Under the pieces are notes generated by a model that worked only from the letters and a program-made list of their open reading frames with translations, did not search any database and had not been told where the DNA came from. The translations under genes and the position numbers were made by a program. This document shows positions 35,431-53,560 of a DNA stretch of 64,000 bases, piece by piece. The stretch covers positions 81,336,409-81,400,408 of the forward strand of contig CM017556.1 of assembly GCA_007844125.1 (NCBI GenBank), written 5' to 3'. Numbering within the stretch: the stretch's first letter is position 1; each line of letters starts with the position of its first letter. This stretch comes from Sinonovacula constricta (Eukaryota > Mollusca > Bivalvia > Cardiida > Solecurtidae).

Positions 35431-36780
35431 CAATTCGGGTGACATCATGGCGCAATTTTGCTTTTGTATTCGTGCAATAAATGAAACTGTTTTGTACTAC
35501 AACGCTGTTGAATAATTACTGCTGATAATTTTATTTTACACGAACAACTTTCCCTTAAATCAGTTGTGTTTTACTGACATGTGTTATCCAATAGTTTGCG
35601 CCTGAAAAAACATCGAAAATATGAAAACAACACTGTTGCTTTACTTAAAATGTATTATTGAAATTTTCGTTGTAATGAAACTCCACAAAAACGGTAAAGC
35701 CCATCCCTACTTACCAAGGAAAGTGGTCTACATTTTGAACTACGAACTGTTATAAAGTAACACCGTGATCTTGGTTTTCTATAAGTTAATATTGTTAAAT
35801 AGCTATATTTTAGTCAAAAGTTTTCTTCGTTGTAAAACAACGTCCTCAAGCTCAAGGTTTTTATTTTGAGGAAATCCCATTATAGCTAGGAGTTTAAAAT
35901 ATAAATTCAGAGTGACGATGTATTGAATGAACTGCTTTCCATCTGTGGGTCGTTTGTTTTACTTATTCCGGCTTATTCAATCAGTGTAGGTCAAACCACG
36001 TGGTGAAAAACTGACCTACTTTGCACAAAAGAAAACATTTGTTTAGTTTGTGATGATGTTTGTAAGCAGTTGACATAGATATGAATAAAAACCGTTGGAA
36101 TACAGAAGAAGGAGTACAGAAAACTTATGGAAGGGGTCATAAAACTATCTTGTTTCTTTTCATTCGATTGTTTTGTAATTTACCTAACAAGCTGTAAGTT
36201 GTGATAAAATCGTCTTAGCAATGTCCACATGACAATGTCCACTTTAGAATATTTGATTAAATAACAGAAACTAACTTATTAATTCCGTGGAGAATCAATT
36301 CAGAACACGTTCCAGGATAAATTGTCAGAAGTAGATTAGTTGTTTCGAATTTATTACACAATGTCTGTTTAATCTATCAAGCACGAGAAGAAGTTTTCGA
36401 TGCCATGGCAAAGATGCTATTCAAATCTCGAGTCCTTTAAATAGCGAAGGTTTAATCTGTTTGCATTTTAATACTCAATACGTAGGATTTATTTGACTTA
36501 TTTTTTTCACTAGTTATTGTCAATCTTGTAAAGTTATTTATTGTAAATCATTTAAAACAAACCAGTCAATTGCATTATTATGTATTTGAATATTTAGAAC
36601 TTTGTCTACACAAAAGCATTTTGAGGAAAATGCTATTTCATGATAACTTTATTTTATTGAGTAAAACATACGTGATGGAAGAATGTATATTGTTGCGGTT
36701 GAAGGTATTTTGATGAGTAGTGAATCTACTGTATTGGAATTCAAATCCGTGGGAGGTTTCTTTGTTTGCGATGTTGGTTT
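35431..36780. other. U2 backbone block X
   Basis: No gene. 35580-35640 and 36240-36670 align with 18490-18540 and 18600-19020 in U1 (GGATAAATTGTCAGAAG, TCAAATCTCGAGTC, GCGAAGGTT, ATCTGTTTGCATTTT). Related X blocks are at 47640-47950, 52190-52560 and 55250-55560. Confidence 0.7.
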
Positions 36781-36781
36781 A

Positions 36782-37259
36782 AAGGTGGTATCCGACAGTT
36801 TGGATCAAACTATTTTCATTAAACATCTTAATAAACCATTGTTACCTTAAACAGATATCGCTAAATGTTGTTTATCGATGTCCTACACCCGTCTGAAAAG
36901 TCAGCCATAACGCCAGACCTGTCATTACAAACATGCATTTCCTATCTGGGCCACACTGCACAATTAGCTATTTTTAAAACTAAGAAACCCATGTGACCAC
37001 TTATGTTTAAGCTCATCCACATCATCCGCTGTGACGCTGATGTATATTTTAGCAGGAATCCCAATCATTCTTGAAAAGAATGAACATTTTAAGTGTTGAT
37101 TAAGGAGTCTTACTGTCCTTAAATTTACATACTGCTGAAAACCACAAAAGCTCAGACTTAAGTATTTTTTTTTCTAAAGACATTATGTACAAATACCCCA
37201 AACAGAGGTTAGATATTGTTAAACATATAAGATATAGGCAAACTGTCGTATACCACCTT
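36782..37259. mobile_element. TA-flanked TIR element (MITE), 478 bp
   Basis: The ends are AAGGTGGTATCCGACAG on the left and CTGTCGTATACCACCTT on the right, inverted repeats of about 20 bp with one mismatch. They are flanked on both sides by TA (36780-36781, 37260-37261), the target of Tc1/mariner and pogo-type transposases. There is no coding capacity. The paralogous site in U1, near 19190-19200 (GCCATGTTCGTTA followed by AAAAGAAAATTTAAAACG), is empty, so the insertion is younger than the U1/U2 duplication. A partial inverted copy is at 7316-7594. Confidence 0.85.
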
Positions 37260-37261
37260 TA

Positions 37262-38109
37262 CTAGAAAACAAGTTTAAAACATATTGTTCACTTGAAAAT
37301 AAATCACGAAATTGCAGTTATATTATTATTTTTTATTTTATGGACATTTATGAAATTGAATTTACTTCTTGTTTGCAATGTTATCCATTTATTTAATCAA
37401 AAGATGCTAGTGAATATTTCATTATTCTGATTTTAAAGACAACATGTTGTGTATCGAGATAATGTCGGAAAACACGCTTTGTGCATGAAAATTGTCCATG
37501 TTACTTTGCAAAATTAAAATAGTAATACAACGATGTGTTGTACTGCTTGAATATGCATTGACTTTGACTCCATCAAACGGGAAAGAAAAACGACTGGGGA
37601 ATACTTGTAAATCTCTGTGGATTTCAAATAAATGTTCTCATCACCAGATTTAAATTGGAAGCTTGTTTTCCCAATGTTACAGAAACTATACCCTCGTTCG
37701 CATTGTTGATTTAATACAAGTAGTGTCGCTATTGATTTCAGTGGAGAATGAGTTTAAAACAACTAAAACTAGAAATTCTTCGAAGGCGTCAATGTTGTTG
37801 TCCCCAATACACATTATGTTACGCAATATATGTCTTAATTTATCAGACAATTAGTAAACACACTTTGGATCTGACATGTGTGTTCATTGAATATATAAAG
37901 CTGAATGAAATGATGCGGAAACGAGACTCTATCGAGTTTCATACGCTTCCAACAACTACTTAAATAGGTCAGTATACAATAAACAATAATAAATCTCTCT
38001 CTCTCTTGTGTTAATTAATATAGATTTGAAAATAAGTTAACGTCATGAAAATGTCATATTACTAGTTGTTTTGTTTGTAAATTAATTAATTTTATCAATT
38101 TTAACTCCC
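37262..38109. other. U2 backbone, continued
   Basis: 37430-37640 matches 19330-19560 in U1 (ATTGTCCATGTT, TTTGCAAAATTAAAATAGTA). A short TCTC run is at 37996-38006. Nothing coding. Confidence 0.6.
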
Positions 38110-39145
38110 GATGCAGGTGCTTGCTGTTTGTTGTCTCACTTTGATATTTGGATTTACACTGTTTGTTTGAGAGAAAAACCTTCAGGGAGTGCGAAGCTGG
38201 AGTGCTCCACAAATCAGGTTTAAGCACATTAGTCGGTCCTTTTGCAGACTGACCGCTCGAGGCGTTAACTGCTTGTTCTTCTTTTTGTGTGTTGTTATGT
38301 ACAGAAGTACACCAGCGTTTAAGGTTACGCTAGTCAGGTTAAGGGGTTGTTTGTCGTTGCGCGTTGCAGTATTTATGATGTATTTTTCATGACGTAACAT
38401 TCGCGTAACAGCTAGAAAGAAAAAGATTATGCTAGAAAATTAATTTGTTTATTTTTAACTTGGTTTCGTGAATGTTCTAGAGACTTCTGCGTTTTTGAAA
38501 TTCTTTTGGTCTATATAAGGGCCGATTTAAGTTTATGTTTTGAGTTTTTGACATATAGTTTGGAAATACTTGCAGCTTCTATATTAAGCCTTCTGTGTTG
38601 GAACATACGTGGACTCATTTTATTCTGCAGTGATATAAATATATTCAAGTGTTAAATTTGGAATTTTATTAATTATATTTGTGTATTGTTCTACCTTTGA
38701 ATTAATTCAAATGTGCGTATCTACGAGGACATTCTTCAGAAAACTCTAAGAATAGGATTATTCGACGTTGGATTATTTATTGTACTATTAAAGGGACACC
38801 TCCTAAATGGACAAACTGTAAGCTAACATCTATTTGCATTCTCAAATTTTGTTTGATATGTTTGTTATTATTTTGTTACGCCATAGATTTAATTGTTTAT
38901 TAAAATAAAACAATTATTGTACTAGTTTGTTGCTGGCTTGTTCTTTCTGTTACACCATTCCGTCGTTTAGTAAACATGCCATTTTATATTTAAAATCTTA
39001 AATACCGACGACGTTCTTAACAGTGTTATGTATCTGTATATCTCTGTGTCTCTGTGTTTTTTGTCATTTTTACATTTCCCTGTTTGCCTTTGTATAGAAG
39101 TAGTTTAGACGTAAATATATGTGGTAATTTTTATAGGACTTTTCC
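38110..39145 (+). repeat. Dispersed repeat R5, split by a solo LTR
   Basis: 38110-38292 plus 39023-39145 match the unbroken copy at 55866-56150: GCAGGT-CTTGCT, TTGTCTCACTTTGATA, AAAACCTTCAGG, GGAG-GCTCCACAAA-CAGGT, GACTGACCG, and after the insert CTGTGTTTTT and AATATATGTGGTAA. Minus-strand copies are at 52620-52880 and 51330-51410. The nature of R5 is unknown; no coding capacity is conserved. Confidence 0.75.
38293..39022 (+). mobile_element. Solo LTR of a retrotransposon
   Basis: A 730 bp insert starting TGTTATGTACAG and ending GTTCTTAACA (terminal TGTTA/TAACA), flanked by a GTGT duplication (38289-38292 and 39023-39026). It has a TATA box (CTATATAAGG, 38511-38520) and a downstream AATAAA (38904-38909), as expected for a retrotransposon LTR. 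It sits inside repeat R5, whose empty version at 55866-56150 shows the pre-insertion sequence. No internal region or second LTR is present, which indicates LTR-LTR recombination. Gypsy-like is possible from the 4 bp target duplication, but the clade is not assignable. Confidence 0.7.
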
Positions 39146-42100
39146 TTACTTACCCTTTATAACTTACATATGGTTTATTGAAAGAAGACCTTATTATTGC
39201 TGATGCTAATGAATACACTTAAAGCTATATAGTAATTTCAGCTATAAGACCAGAGTTTCGTATGTGAAAACCATTTATTTTGTAAATTGGTTAATTCAGC
39301 TGAACTGTTTTTTTTTCCGGCTGAATTATCTTATGATGTATACAACCCTTATAATTACCTTCATTAGTGTTGCTGTAGTGTTTTGTGAACTGAAAGCAGC
39401 ATTTGCTTCTATCTTTTGCGAAACAACACAAGACGCCTCTAAAAGAGCATAAACAGAACCTCTTGCTTTTAACGCAAGAGCTGTTCATAAACCATGCTTC
39501 GGATTAATAAAGAGATTGTTCACATAATTTGGTGATTTACAAACTAACGCAAATGCGGGTTAGGGAGTAATACTGAATATCATTTTAGTTTTCAAACATT
39601 ATAAAGTTTTAACTGTTTGCATTTTTTTTGGATGTGGGATGGTGACATGTTTAGGATAATTCACAATGTAATTTTAGCCATCTCCGTAATAGTTACAATA
39701 TAATGGTTTTAGAAATATCAAATCCTTGAAGCTTGTTAATACTTTCATGCAGCCTTTTAAATACAGGTTCATTAAATACTATTGTTCTGTCAGTTACAAC
39801 AGAAATAACAGAAAATTAATAAACAAGTTCGACTTATAGCTTCTTTGTGAAATAGCTTAATTTTCAACGGATCTGTGCTGCTGATTTATTATTTCGATTT
39901 GCAATTGTATGATAGTAATTTCCATGTTCTGTGCATGGCTGGCATGATTTAATAATATAAATCCAATGCCAGTAAAAATCAATATTTGCATCGATGATAA
40001 GAAAACAACAAAAATAGGAAAAATTATTAAAGACAATGTAATTATAAAAGTGAACGCGTTAAATATATGATTATGAAATCAAAGAGAGCATGTAAATAAA
40101 AATAAAAATATTTAAACTAAGCGCTAATTCGGAAGAAAGGAAGCTGCAACAAAATCAAAGGCTCAAATGTAATTAATCTTGCACGGAATCATTACTTTGA
40201 TTTACAAATTTGTTTGCACTGTTAATTAATCTGGTTATCGCAAACATAAAACATTATACATCGGAGCAGAAATATTTATGTGCATGCTGGTGTATTGGCA
40301 TCTCTGAGAGCACACATACATTGTTTGAAATAACATTACGATGTAAATACGGCAAATGATTCCTTCAGATACTGTTTGAATTTAATGAAGCGCATTGCGC
40401 GGTTGATTGGCGACGCGCTGGAACGCGACGCCTCTATATGGAATGCTCACTGAATTTTTGGGGGAAAGTCTGTTTTGCGGACTTTCATAACCCTGATAAA
40501 ATACGCGTACTAATTCAGATCATGAAGTTCTATTATTTATTTATTTTTTAATTAAAGAATTAAGAAAACTGCCTGATATCGTCTGTAATTAAGTTTAAAA
40601 ATGCATGTCACAATTTCTTTTAAATTTGTTTTAATTGTTTGCGTCGATTGTTTGTGGATTTAGCAGGTTTACAAGCCCTTACGACTCACATCCTGTGATT
40701 TTTTCTCAAGGACAAACAGGAAACAGACTACTTATCAATTTAAAATAAAACAGTCTAAACTATTGGGTAGTGTTAGAAATAAAAACTACGTCATTAAAAA
40801 TGATAACCCAGTGACTAAATTTAAAATGATACTTCTCACTTTTTATTCGGATTAATCTGTAATTAGAAAAGTAACACGAAAAAATGAGAGGAGGAGTATA
40901 ATCAACTACAGTAGCAGTTGCACAGAAAAAGAAATTGAAACTCACATATCTAATGCGCGTCACGGGAACATATAAGTCATTTCCTTATAGACTGTATAAA
41001 AAAGAAAAAAAAAAAAAAAAAAAAGTAAAAAATACACGAATAGATTTTTACGAATATTGCATGGAAATTTACATTTTTTGATCATGAACGCACAATATGC
41101 CAAGGTCCAATAAGCATTAGAGTGTATACTATTACAATACAAACAATTTATTTATATAATATATATATAAAAATTGTTTGTATTGTAATAGTATTCACAG
41201 GCCTGACATTGAGTTATATGTAGCTATTCAACTATTTTCTTTTTCCCATGACACAGTTCAGGCATAAGGGGTAATTTATTACAACGCGCATCCGATACAG
41301 CATTTAATAAATATCGTTAAATAAAACACATTTTTCATAATAGTATGACATTAGTATTTTGATTCGGAAACAAGATAGAAAATCAGTTATTTTTTATACG
41401 TTCATGATATTAACTTCTCGATGACAAGGGAAGATACTTTGTACTTATAATTTTACAAGAGTATTTAGCAATGCAAAAATCATATTTGCCAACAGCTAAA
41501 TGCAGGATTAACAAGACACTTTGCTAGAGACTGAGTAGTAATTAATTCAGCTTTTAAAGAGAAAGCTATTGTGGCTGCTAGTTGAACTGGATCTACACCG
41601 ACCGTTTGCTCAAGCCTGAATAATAAGTTCTTATCGAGAAAAAACCTATAGATGTTTTATCAATAAATTATATCCTACGTACGCAAAGGTCAAATGCACT
41701 AATATAATGTTATATTTACCAGTTCATCACATTAGGAATGTTTTGATACCACATTTAAAAGATATCATTGACCTTACGAAAAACCACTATAGTTATTTCT
41801 ATAATTGTTTAATGAATTATGTTACAAACGATTGGTATGATAAAAGACAGAGAGAAAATTGCGTTCCCAATGATCCAAAAGATAAATCGCAGCGTCTCTT
41901 CTTGCATTAAACTTCTTCGTTACTAATTCATGTAGTTCATGGTAATGTAAGACATGGTGACAATTTAGCAATTATCTAAGCCAATACCCTAAATGAATGT
42001 ACATAATTGATAAAACATGACAAAACTACACCAGAGGAAAGACATTGAACTATCAGATATAAAGATGTTTAATTCCATAAAGGTTAACGTCTATTGGATT

Positions 42101-42860
42101 GAAATTTCTTTTCTGCCACATTACTTTTATTGCAGAACACGTGACAATTGTATCCACAGATAATTGTATGTGATAAATGTGGTCATAATATTTTTAAGTT
42201 TTGTGTAATTTCCCCTTCTGAAGATAAACAGTATGCATCACAATTATTGCTTTGAATTTGCATTACAAAATCTTAATCTCTTGCTTATTCTCAGAACTTT
42301 TCCTTTTCAAAAATAGTAATGTTTTGTCGGTTGCCGTACAGCTGATACACGGGGCCCTTCGTAGTAATCCATATCTATCACGATACTGACATTATTATAG
42401 GTCCGATAAGAAGATTAAAGGAAACGGAGCTTCTGTTTCTGCTATGCATTCAGGTACTCAGAAGTTATTACTTGAAGCTTGCATAGAGCTGACTTCACTG
42501 TAACACAATATCTGTGTTCTCGTGACACGATTTCGACCCCATACTGCACTCGTACAGCAATAATTAGAAATGGAGTGTTGATTTAACTCAAATAAAATGG
42601 GACTAACATATGACATGTTTTATTCTAACGCTGTATTCGTTCAATAAAACATACTTCCTATCAAAATGAACAGAAAAAGGGTATTTCAATGAGGTTGCGT
42701 TATGCTATAGTGCATTAAAATGCTTGCTAGCTTTAAGAAAAAAGTCATTTTTTCCTGATAGAATTTGAAAGATGGATGGCTATTTCAAAATCTTTTGCTC
42801 AAGAGCTGTCATTCAAACTGGCAGTTCTCGCGCACGGTTGGTTAATCAGATTGACTATAT
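39146..42860. other. Remainder of unit U2
   Basis: No gene recognised. Blocks shared with U1 are listed under U1. A GC-rich stretch at 40390-40510, absent from U1 next to the shared TACTGTTTGAAT, looks like an insertion. It holds a small stem, GAAAGTC...GACTTTC (about 40464-40488). A poly(A) run is at 40998-41024. Confidence 0.55.
41126..41194. repeat. 24 bp perfect palindrome with TA-rich loop
   Basis: 41126-41149 (starting ATACTATTACAATACAAACA) is the exact reverse complement of 41171-41194, with a 21 nt AT-only loop. The matching region of U1 (about 21335-21360) lacks it, so it arose or inserted after the duplication. Confidence 0.9.
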
Positions 42861-42999
42861 GCATGTATTAGACATAACAAGTCTCCATCTGAAGAAACTA
42901 TTGAACGTCTTCTCAGATATTCTTCATTATAGCACTTTTGTACTATTAACACTGTGCAATTATTAATTTAATAAAATTGATTAATGCTAACGTTTTACT

Positions 43000-48640
<5,641 letters not shown>

Positions 48641-48744
48641 GAAACACATACCACAAGGGAGGACATTTAATAACATTGTTTAATATTTTAGCTCTAATTT
48701 ACACATTTGTGTTTGTGTCTTTGTCATTTTCTGTTGTTCGTACT

Positions 48745-48869
<125 letters not shown>

Positions 48870-51329
48870 TGCCTTTAGACATCATTATCCTAAAAACAAG
48901 CTTTTTAACATTTAATTTATATTTTGAAAATGGTAAAATTGTTCCTCAATTTTAGTAAAGGCAGGCATCATAAACGACCATTTGTTCAGTCAAACTCAAA
49001 TGAAAACTCACAAAAAAGTTTGAAACTCTATTTTATATCGACATATTCATGATATTTTTTTAAAAGGAAATAAAATCCTTAGATTTGATAGTTGTTTTTG
49101 GTAAATGCTTGCACGCTTTCTAATAACGTAATTGTCATTAAATAACATTATCCTGTAAATGTCAAAGGAAACAATTGACAATTAATAAAATAGTTCGGAA
49201 TAAAGCTGTGAAATAATATTAATTACAATGGTTGTGCATAGATGATTTAAAGGAACAAATGTTTCATTGTGCAGTTCTATAAAATAATTTTCCACAATTC
49301 GACGCTTGATTAGTGTCATTCACTTTAACTTGTTTCACTTGTGGTAGGTTGAAAAGAAGTGTAATTACTTCTTTGTAATCTTTACACTGATATTTAAATA
49401 TTGAATTTAAATCAATATTGCAATTATAAATCTTCTCCTACTCTAATTTAACTTAATTGTCAGCTGCATTATATAATAATTAATTATTCATGAACGTATG
49501 AACAATAAGCACGAAGTAGAAATCTCCTGCTATGAGACAATGTTCATAGATATTTTTGAAAACAGCATTACCTAAACAAAGTGACAGCGTCATAGATACA
49601 GCAAGGTTAAAAATGTATATATTTATGCAGAGAGACTTGATTCTTTACTTAAGGAAAAGGACACGGGCCACAGAAGGAAGAGGCAAAAAATTGTTAAGAA
49701 AAGATAAACAATAGGAAAAAATAGTAACATTTGAGACAGAGATAACATAAATGTATATATGATAAAGAAAGAGGAAAAAAACCCCAAAGAGATGAGGTAC
49801 ATAGAAACAAATAAAGGAGTGGCCCCTCTATAAGAGGTTTTTACTCTACCTTCAGCACCACTAAGTCTTAATGTACACACTTTTGCAAACAACTAATAAT
49901 TCACCTTTTTATTCTTTTGAAGGATTTCATCCCGCGCTTATTGGCGCCGCTGGTGAGATCGGTGCTCTTATGAAATGCATTTCTAAAGAGGCGATATTGT
50001 AGCAGTTATTCAGTGAAACCCTTTTCAGAGAAAAGAACCTAGTGTTCCGGTTTTTAACAGTGTAGCACACAACAATAAATCTTAGCTTACAATTATAAAA
50101 AAAGTAGCAGACATTGACAAGAATAAGCATCCGTTCAGTGAGGTCTTGTTTAACAAAAGAAACCGAGTATGCCGATTGCAAGAAATGCAGTTTGTATTTA
50201 GAGATGTATCAGACAACAAGTAAGAAGACAAAGTTGGCAGATTGTCTAGTTCAATTCGGAGTTATCGTTCGTTACTCTAAAAATATAAATGTAATGTATC
50301 GACGTGTTGATTAGAGTGTTTAGTCCGCAGGATAGCCATCTTCTTGTTTACAGCACATGCTCTCTACGGCGACTTCGTTGTCTTGCATCCCTGTTCTTCA
50401 TCGTTAGTTTAGTTTGACTTGCGTCCGGCAACATGACATGTCAACTGGTATTAATTCTGCTCGCCTCTGCCTTGAACGTATTGTTTTAGATTTAAATTGT
50501 GAGTACCGATTACATTATTTTACTAAAGAATGTATGACTTCAATAAAGGCATTACCTGAAAGCAAAATATGACGGATTTTATTCAATAAAAAGCAAATAA
50601 CCAGTTACTTCAAGAGAAACACGTTTAAATTATTTGTAGATAGGCAGTTAGCTACATATTATACTGTAATTTTAGAAAAGAAATATTTGCAAGTATGGAC
50701 ATTGTATCGGAACAATAAATAGCAAATACTTATGTTCCACAATTGGTTAATGATTATTTTAGCAATGGTACAATTATAAGAGGAGTTAATAGTATGATTC
50801 AAAGAAAATACTCTGGGTTACGAGCTTGTGTTAAATTGGCAGATATGCTAGGAATTGCCTTGATTCAATATGTATTGACACTAATTTCTTTATTGAATAT
50901 GCCTATTGGAAAGTAAAAGTCTGCAATAGAAACAAATGCTCAATCACCAGAAGCAAATATCAAAACAGTAGGACCTCATTTATATGTTTTATGTGTCTGT
51001 CTGATATGTGTTTCAAATATCGGAAAATTAAAAATTAATATATTAATTTGTGTTTTCGACAATCTACTTGCCAATAATCGCGTATATCATAACAGTTTGT
51101 CCCATCTTATATGTAAATAATTAATTGGAAAAACATCCCATTATTTTGCTGCAGTAGAAGGGACTTTCACAACAAACAAAATATGCTGCTTCCTAGAGTC
51201 TCTGTTAATGCCAGCATAAATCCACCTTATTCACACACGAGTGCATTCATAGTATCATCGTGATACATAGTACTAGTCATTTTTATTTATAAAGCAGTGC
51301 AATTTTGCATTTTTTCCGCAAAAAAGAAC

Positions 51330-51410
51330 CTGGTTTAAGGGGCGCATAAACCTCGCATTTTCTGGCAGGTTTCTCGCAGACAAACGGTGTAAATAATAAT
51401 ATAAATATAT
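51330..51410 (-). repeat. Repeat R5, truncated copy
   Basis: CCTGGTTTAAGGGGCGC, AACCTCGCATTTTCTGGCAG and GTGTAAATAATAATATAAAT match 52798-52880. Only the 5' end of R5 remains. Confidence 0.6.
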
Positions 51411-52619
51411 ACCGACAAGGTCAGTCAAAAAGCAGTTATCGTCTGCTACGGAAGTTAAAAACTGACGAGAATACCAAAATACTAAAAACTAACGCTAAAT
51501 ATAATGAACTATCAAAATATGTAGAGGAGATGAAAGCGTTTCCCCGACAAGTAAACCTAACGAGAAAACAGTCTGAAATAAATCAGTCCAGGGATTGACG
51601 AATAATAAGAACAAGTTATTGACATCATACGATGCAAATGCATTGATACGATAACAATCCTATGTCAGAAATAAAATATGTAATACAACAAGCAACACGA
51701 AGGAAGTTAATGAAGTTTAGAAAACAATACACATACAACTAAACAAAATGTGTTATTTTGAAGCGATTATATGTAATTATATCCAAAAGTAATCTCATAA
51801 TAAGCCGAGAATTTATCTGAAAATTACATGTTAAATAATAATGGCAAACTGAATCCCGAAGCTACTTCTATTTGCAATTTCATCTAAAGTGCATAGAGAC
51901 TGCTTAAGACTTACCTATATAGGGAACGACCGGAATAGGACACGGTCACGAGCGGAGTTTGGCTACCACACCATATATCAAAAAGAACATTACGTTATGA
52001 ATTATAATTAAGCAGTTGTTCCTCCAATGCTTTCTCTCTTGGATTTGAAATAACAGGAAGTTCATAGAATATAAACATGAATGACATATTGCCTGATTAA
52101 AATGTTATGATCAGGAAGGCCTTTAAACACAAATACCTTTCGTACAAAGTTTTTCGTTCAAGGAAATTGAAATTAACAGTTTGTTAGCCAGTGGTGTTCA
52201 TTTATATTAAGTAAAAAGTCTTTTGAATATTTTATTAATATGACTTAACTTATGCAGAACATGGTATAATTGGATAACATGTACAAACAAGCTATGAATA
52301 TGAATATTTCTTATGTATTCTTTGCCAACAAGTAGTTTAATGTGTACAGGTAAAAAGGAATCAATAGTGACTCATTCACACTAATGAAAGACACAATTCA
52401 CAGAAAATAATAGATTCTAATGGATCATTTTAAGCCTTTTCTTCTACTCAGAAGCAACGCTTTTAATTCTGCCAACAAACAGGAAAACAATTTTAATGAC
52501 AACATATTCTCGTTTAATCACAGACTAGTCCACTGTTGATTAAATGTCAGAAACATATGTTTGGAAATTGCATAGATTAATTGTTTATATACAGAATTAC
52601 TGGTAGGTAAAAAAGAAAA

Positions 52620-52880
52620 GGTCCTATCAAACTATCCACAGATATTTAAATCTAAACTACCTCTAGACAAAGGCAAACAGCGTGAATTTAAATGTGACAA
52701 AAACACACAGACGAGACATAACACACAAACAAGAAGAAAAACATAAGTTACCGCCTTGGAACGGTCAGTCGGCAAAAGGACCGAATGGGGTGCTGAAACC
52801 TGGTTTGTGGAGCGCGCCAACCTCGCACTTCCTGAAGGGTTTTCTATCAAACAAAAAGTGTAAATAAAAATATCTCGTCA
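52620..52880 (-). repeat. Repeat R5, reversed copy
   Basis: The reverse complement of 55866-56140: ACCTCTAGACAAAGGCAAAC, GGAACGGTCAGTCGGCAAAA, AAACCTGGTTTGTGGAGCGC, CTGAAGGGTTTTCTA. Frames on both strands are shadows of this repeat. Confidence 0.75.
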
Positions 52881-53034
52881 ATATACTTCATGTTGTTTTA
52901 GTATATAAAAGGTCTATTTCATTTATGGTATAAACCAATGGTTGGTGCGTTTTATGAGATTTTGACCTTTGTTTTGGCTGCTCAAAGAACGCTAAGTCAG
53001 AAGGTTGTAAAATTCATGTCGAAAACAAAGTTAA

Positions 53035-53560
53035 CTAGATCAGAACAGAATAGAACATAAGTTTATTATATAAACAGAGGCCATATGACGATAGTAGAAT
53101 CTGCACATACAAAAATACAAATGAAAGTTACGTATCAAAGATGACAGTAAACGTGTGTTTTTAATACTTTTATGTAATATTGAATACAAAAGTACAATAT
53201 TTTAAGGATAATCTCATCTTTAATTGACAATCTAACAAAATTGTCAAAATCACTACGTCCAAATGATATATCTTTATAAAGGATCATTTCTAAGATTGCT
53301 AGATTTTTGACATTCAAGACACGGAACTCTTTTTCAACACTGTGTATATGTTCGTATTGTAAGCAAACGTCACATATTCTATTGTCTTGAGATAAATGCG
53401 CATGTCTTTCTGTTTCGATAACGAAATAATTACAAATGTATTTGAGTATCGAAATATCGAAGACAAGATAAATCATACACATCCGACGTTCATTATTTTT
53501 TCCTACTCCGTCATTGTGCACCAAAAAAGTAAATAAATGCACATATACAAATTTCTGCTG
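53035..53560 (-). pseudogene. LINE (non-LTR retrotransposon) 3' end relic
   Basis: A minus-strand frame at 53542-53135 reads ETERHAHLSQDNRICDVCLQ, then HSVEKEFRVLNV and, after about 25 residues, DFDNFVRLSIKDEIILKILY. This resembles the C-terminal tail after the reverse transcriptase in many molluscan LINEs (R-x-C-x2-C...E-D-E-x-H-F...), with the usual HF worn to RV. Downstream on the same strand comes ATAATAAACTTATG followed by TTCTATTCTGTTCTG, a typical LINE 3' terminus with short pyrimidine/G repeats. The reverse transcriptase core is absent, so it is a 5'-truncated dead copy. Confidence 0.6.
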
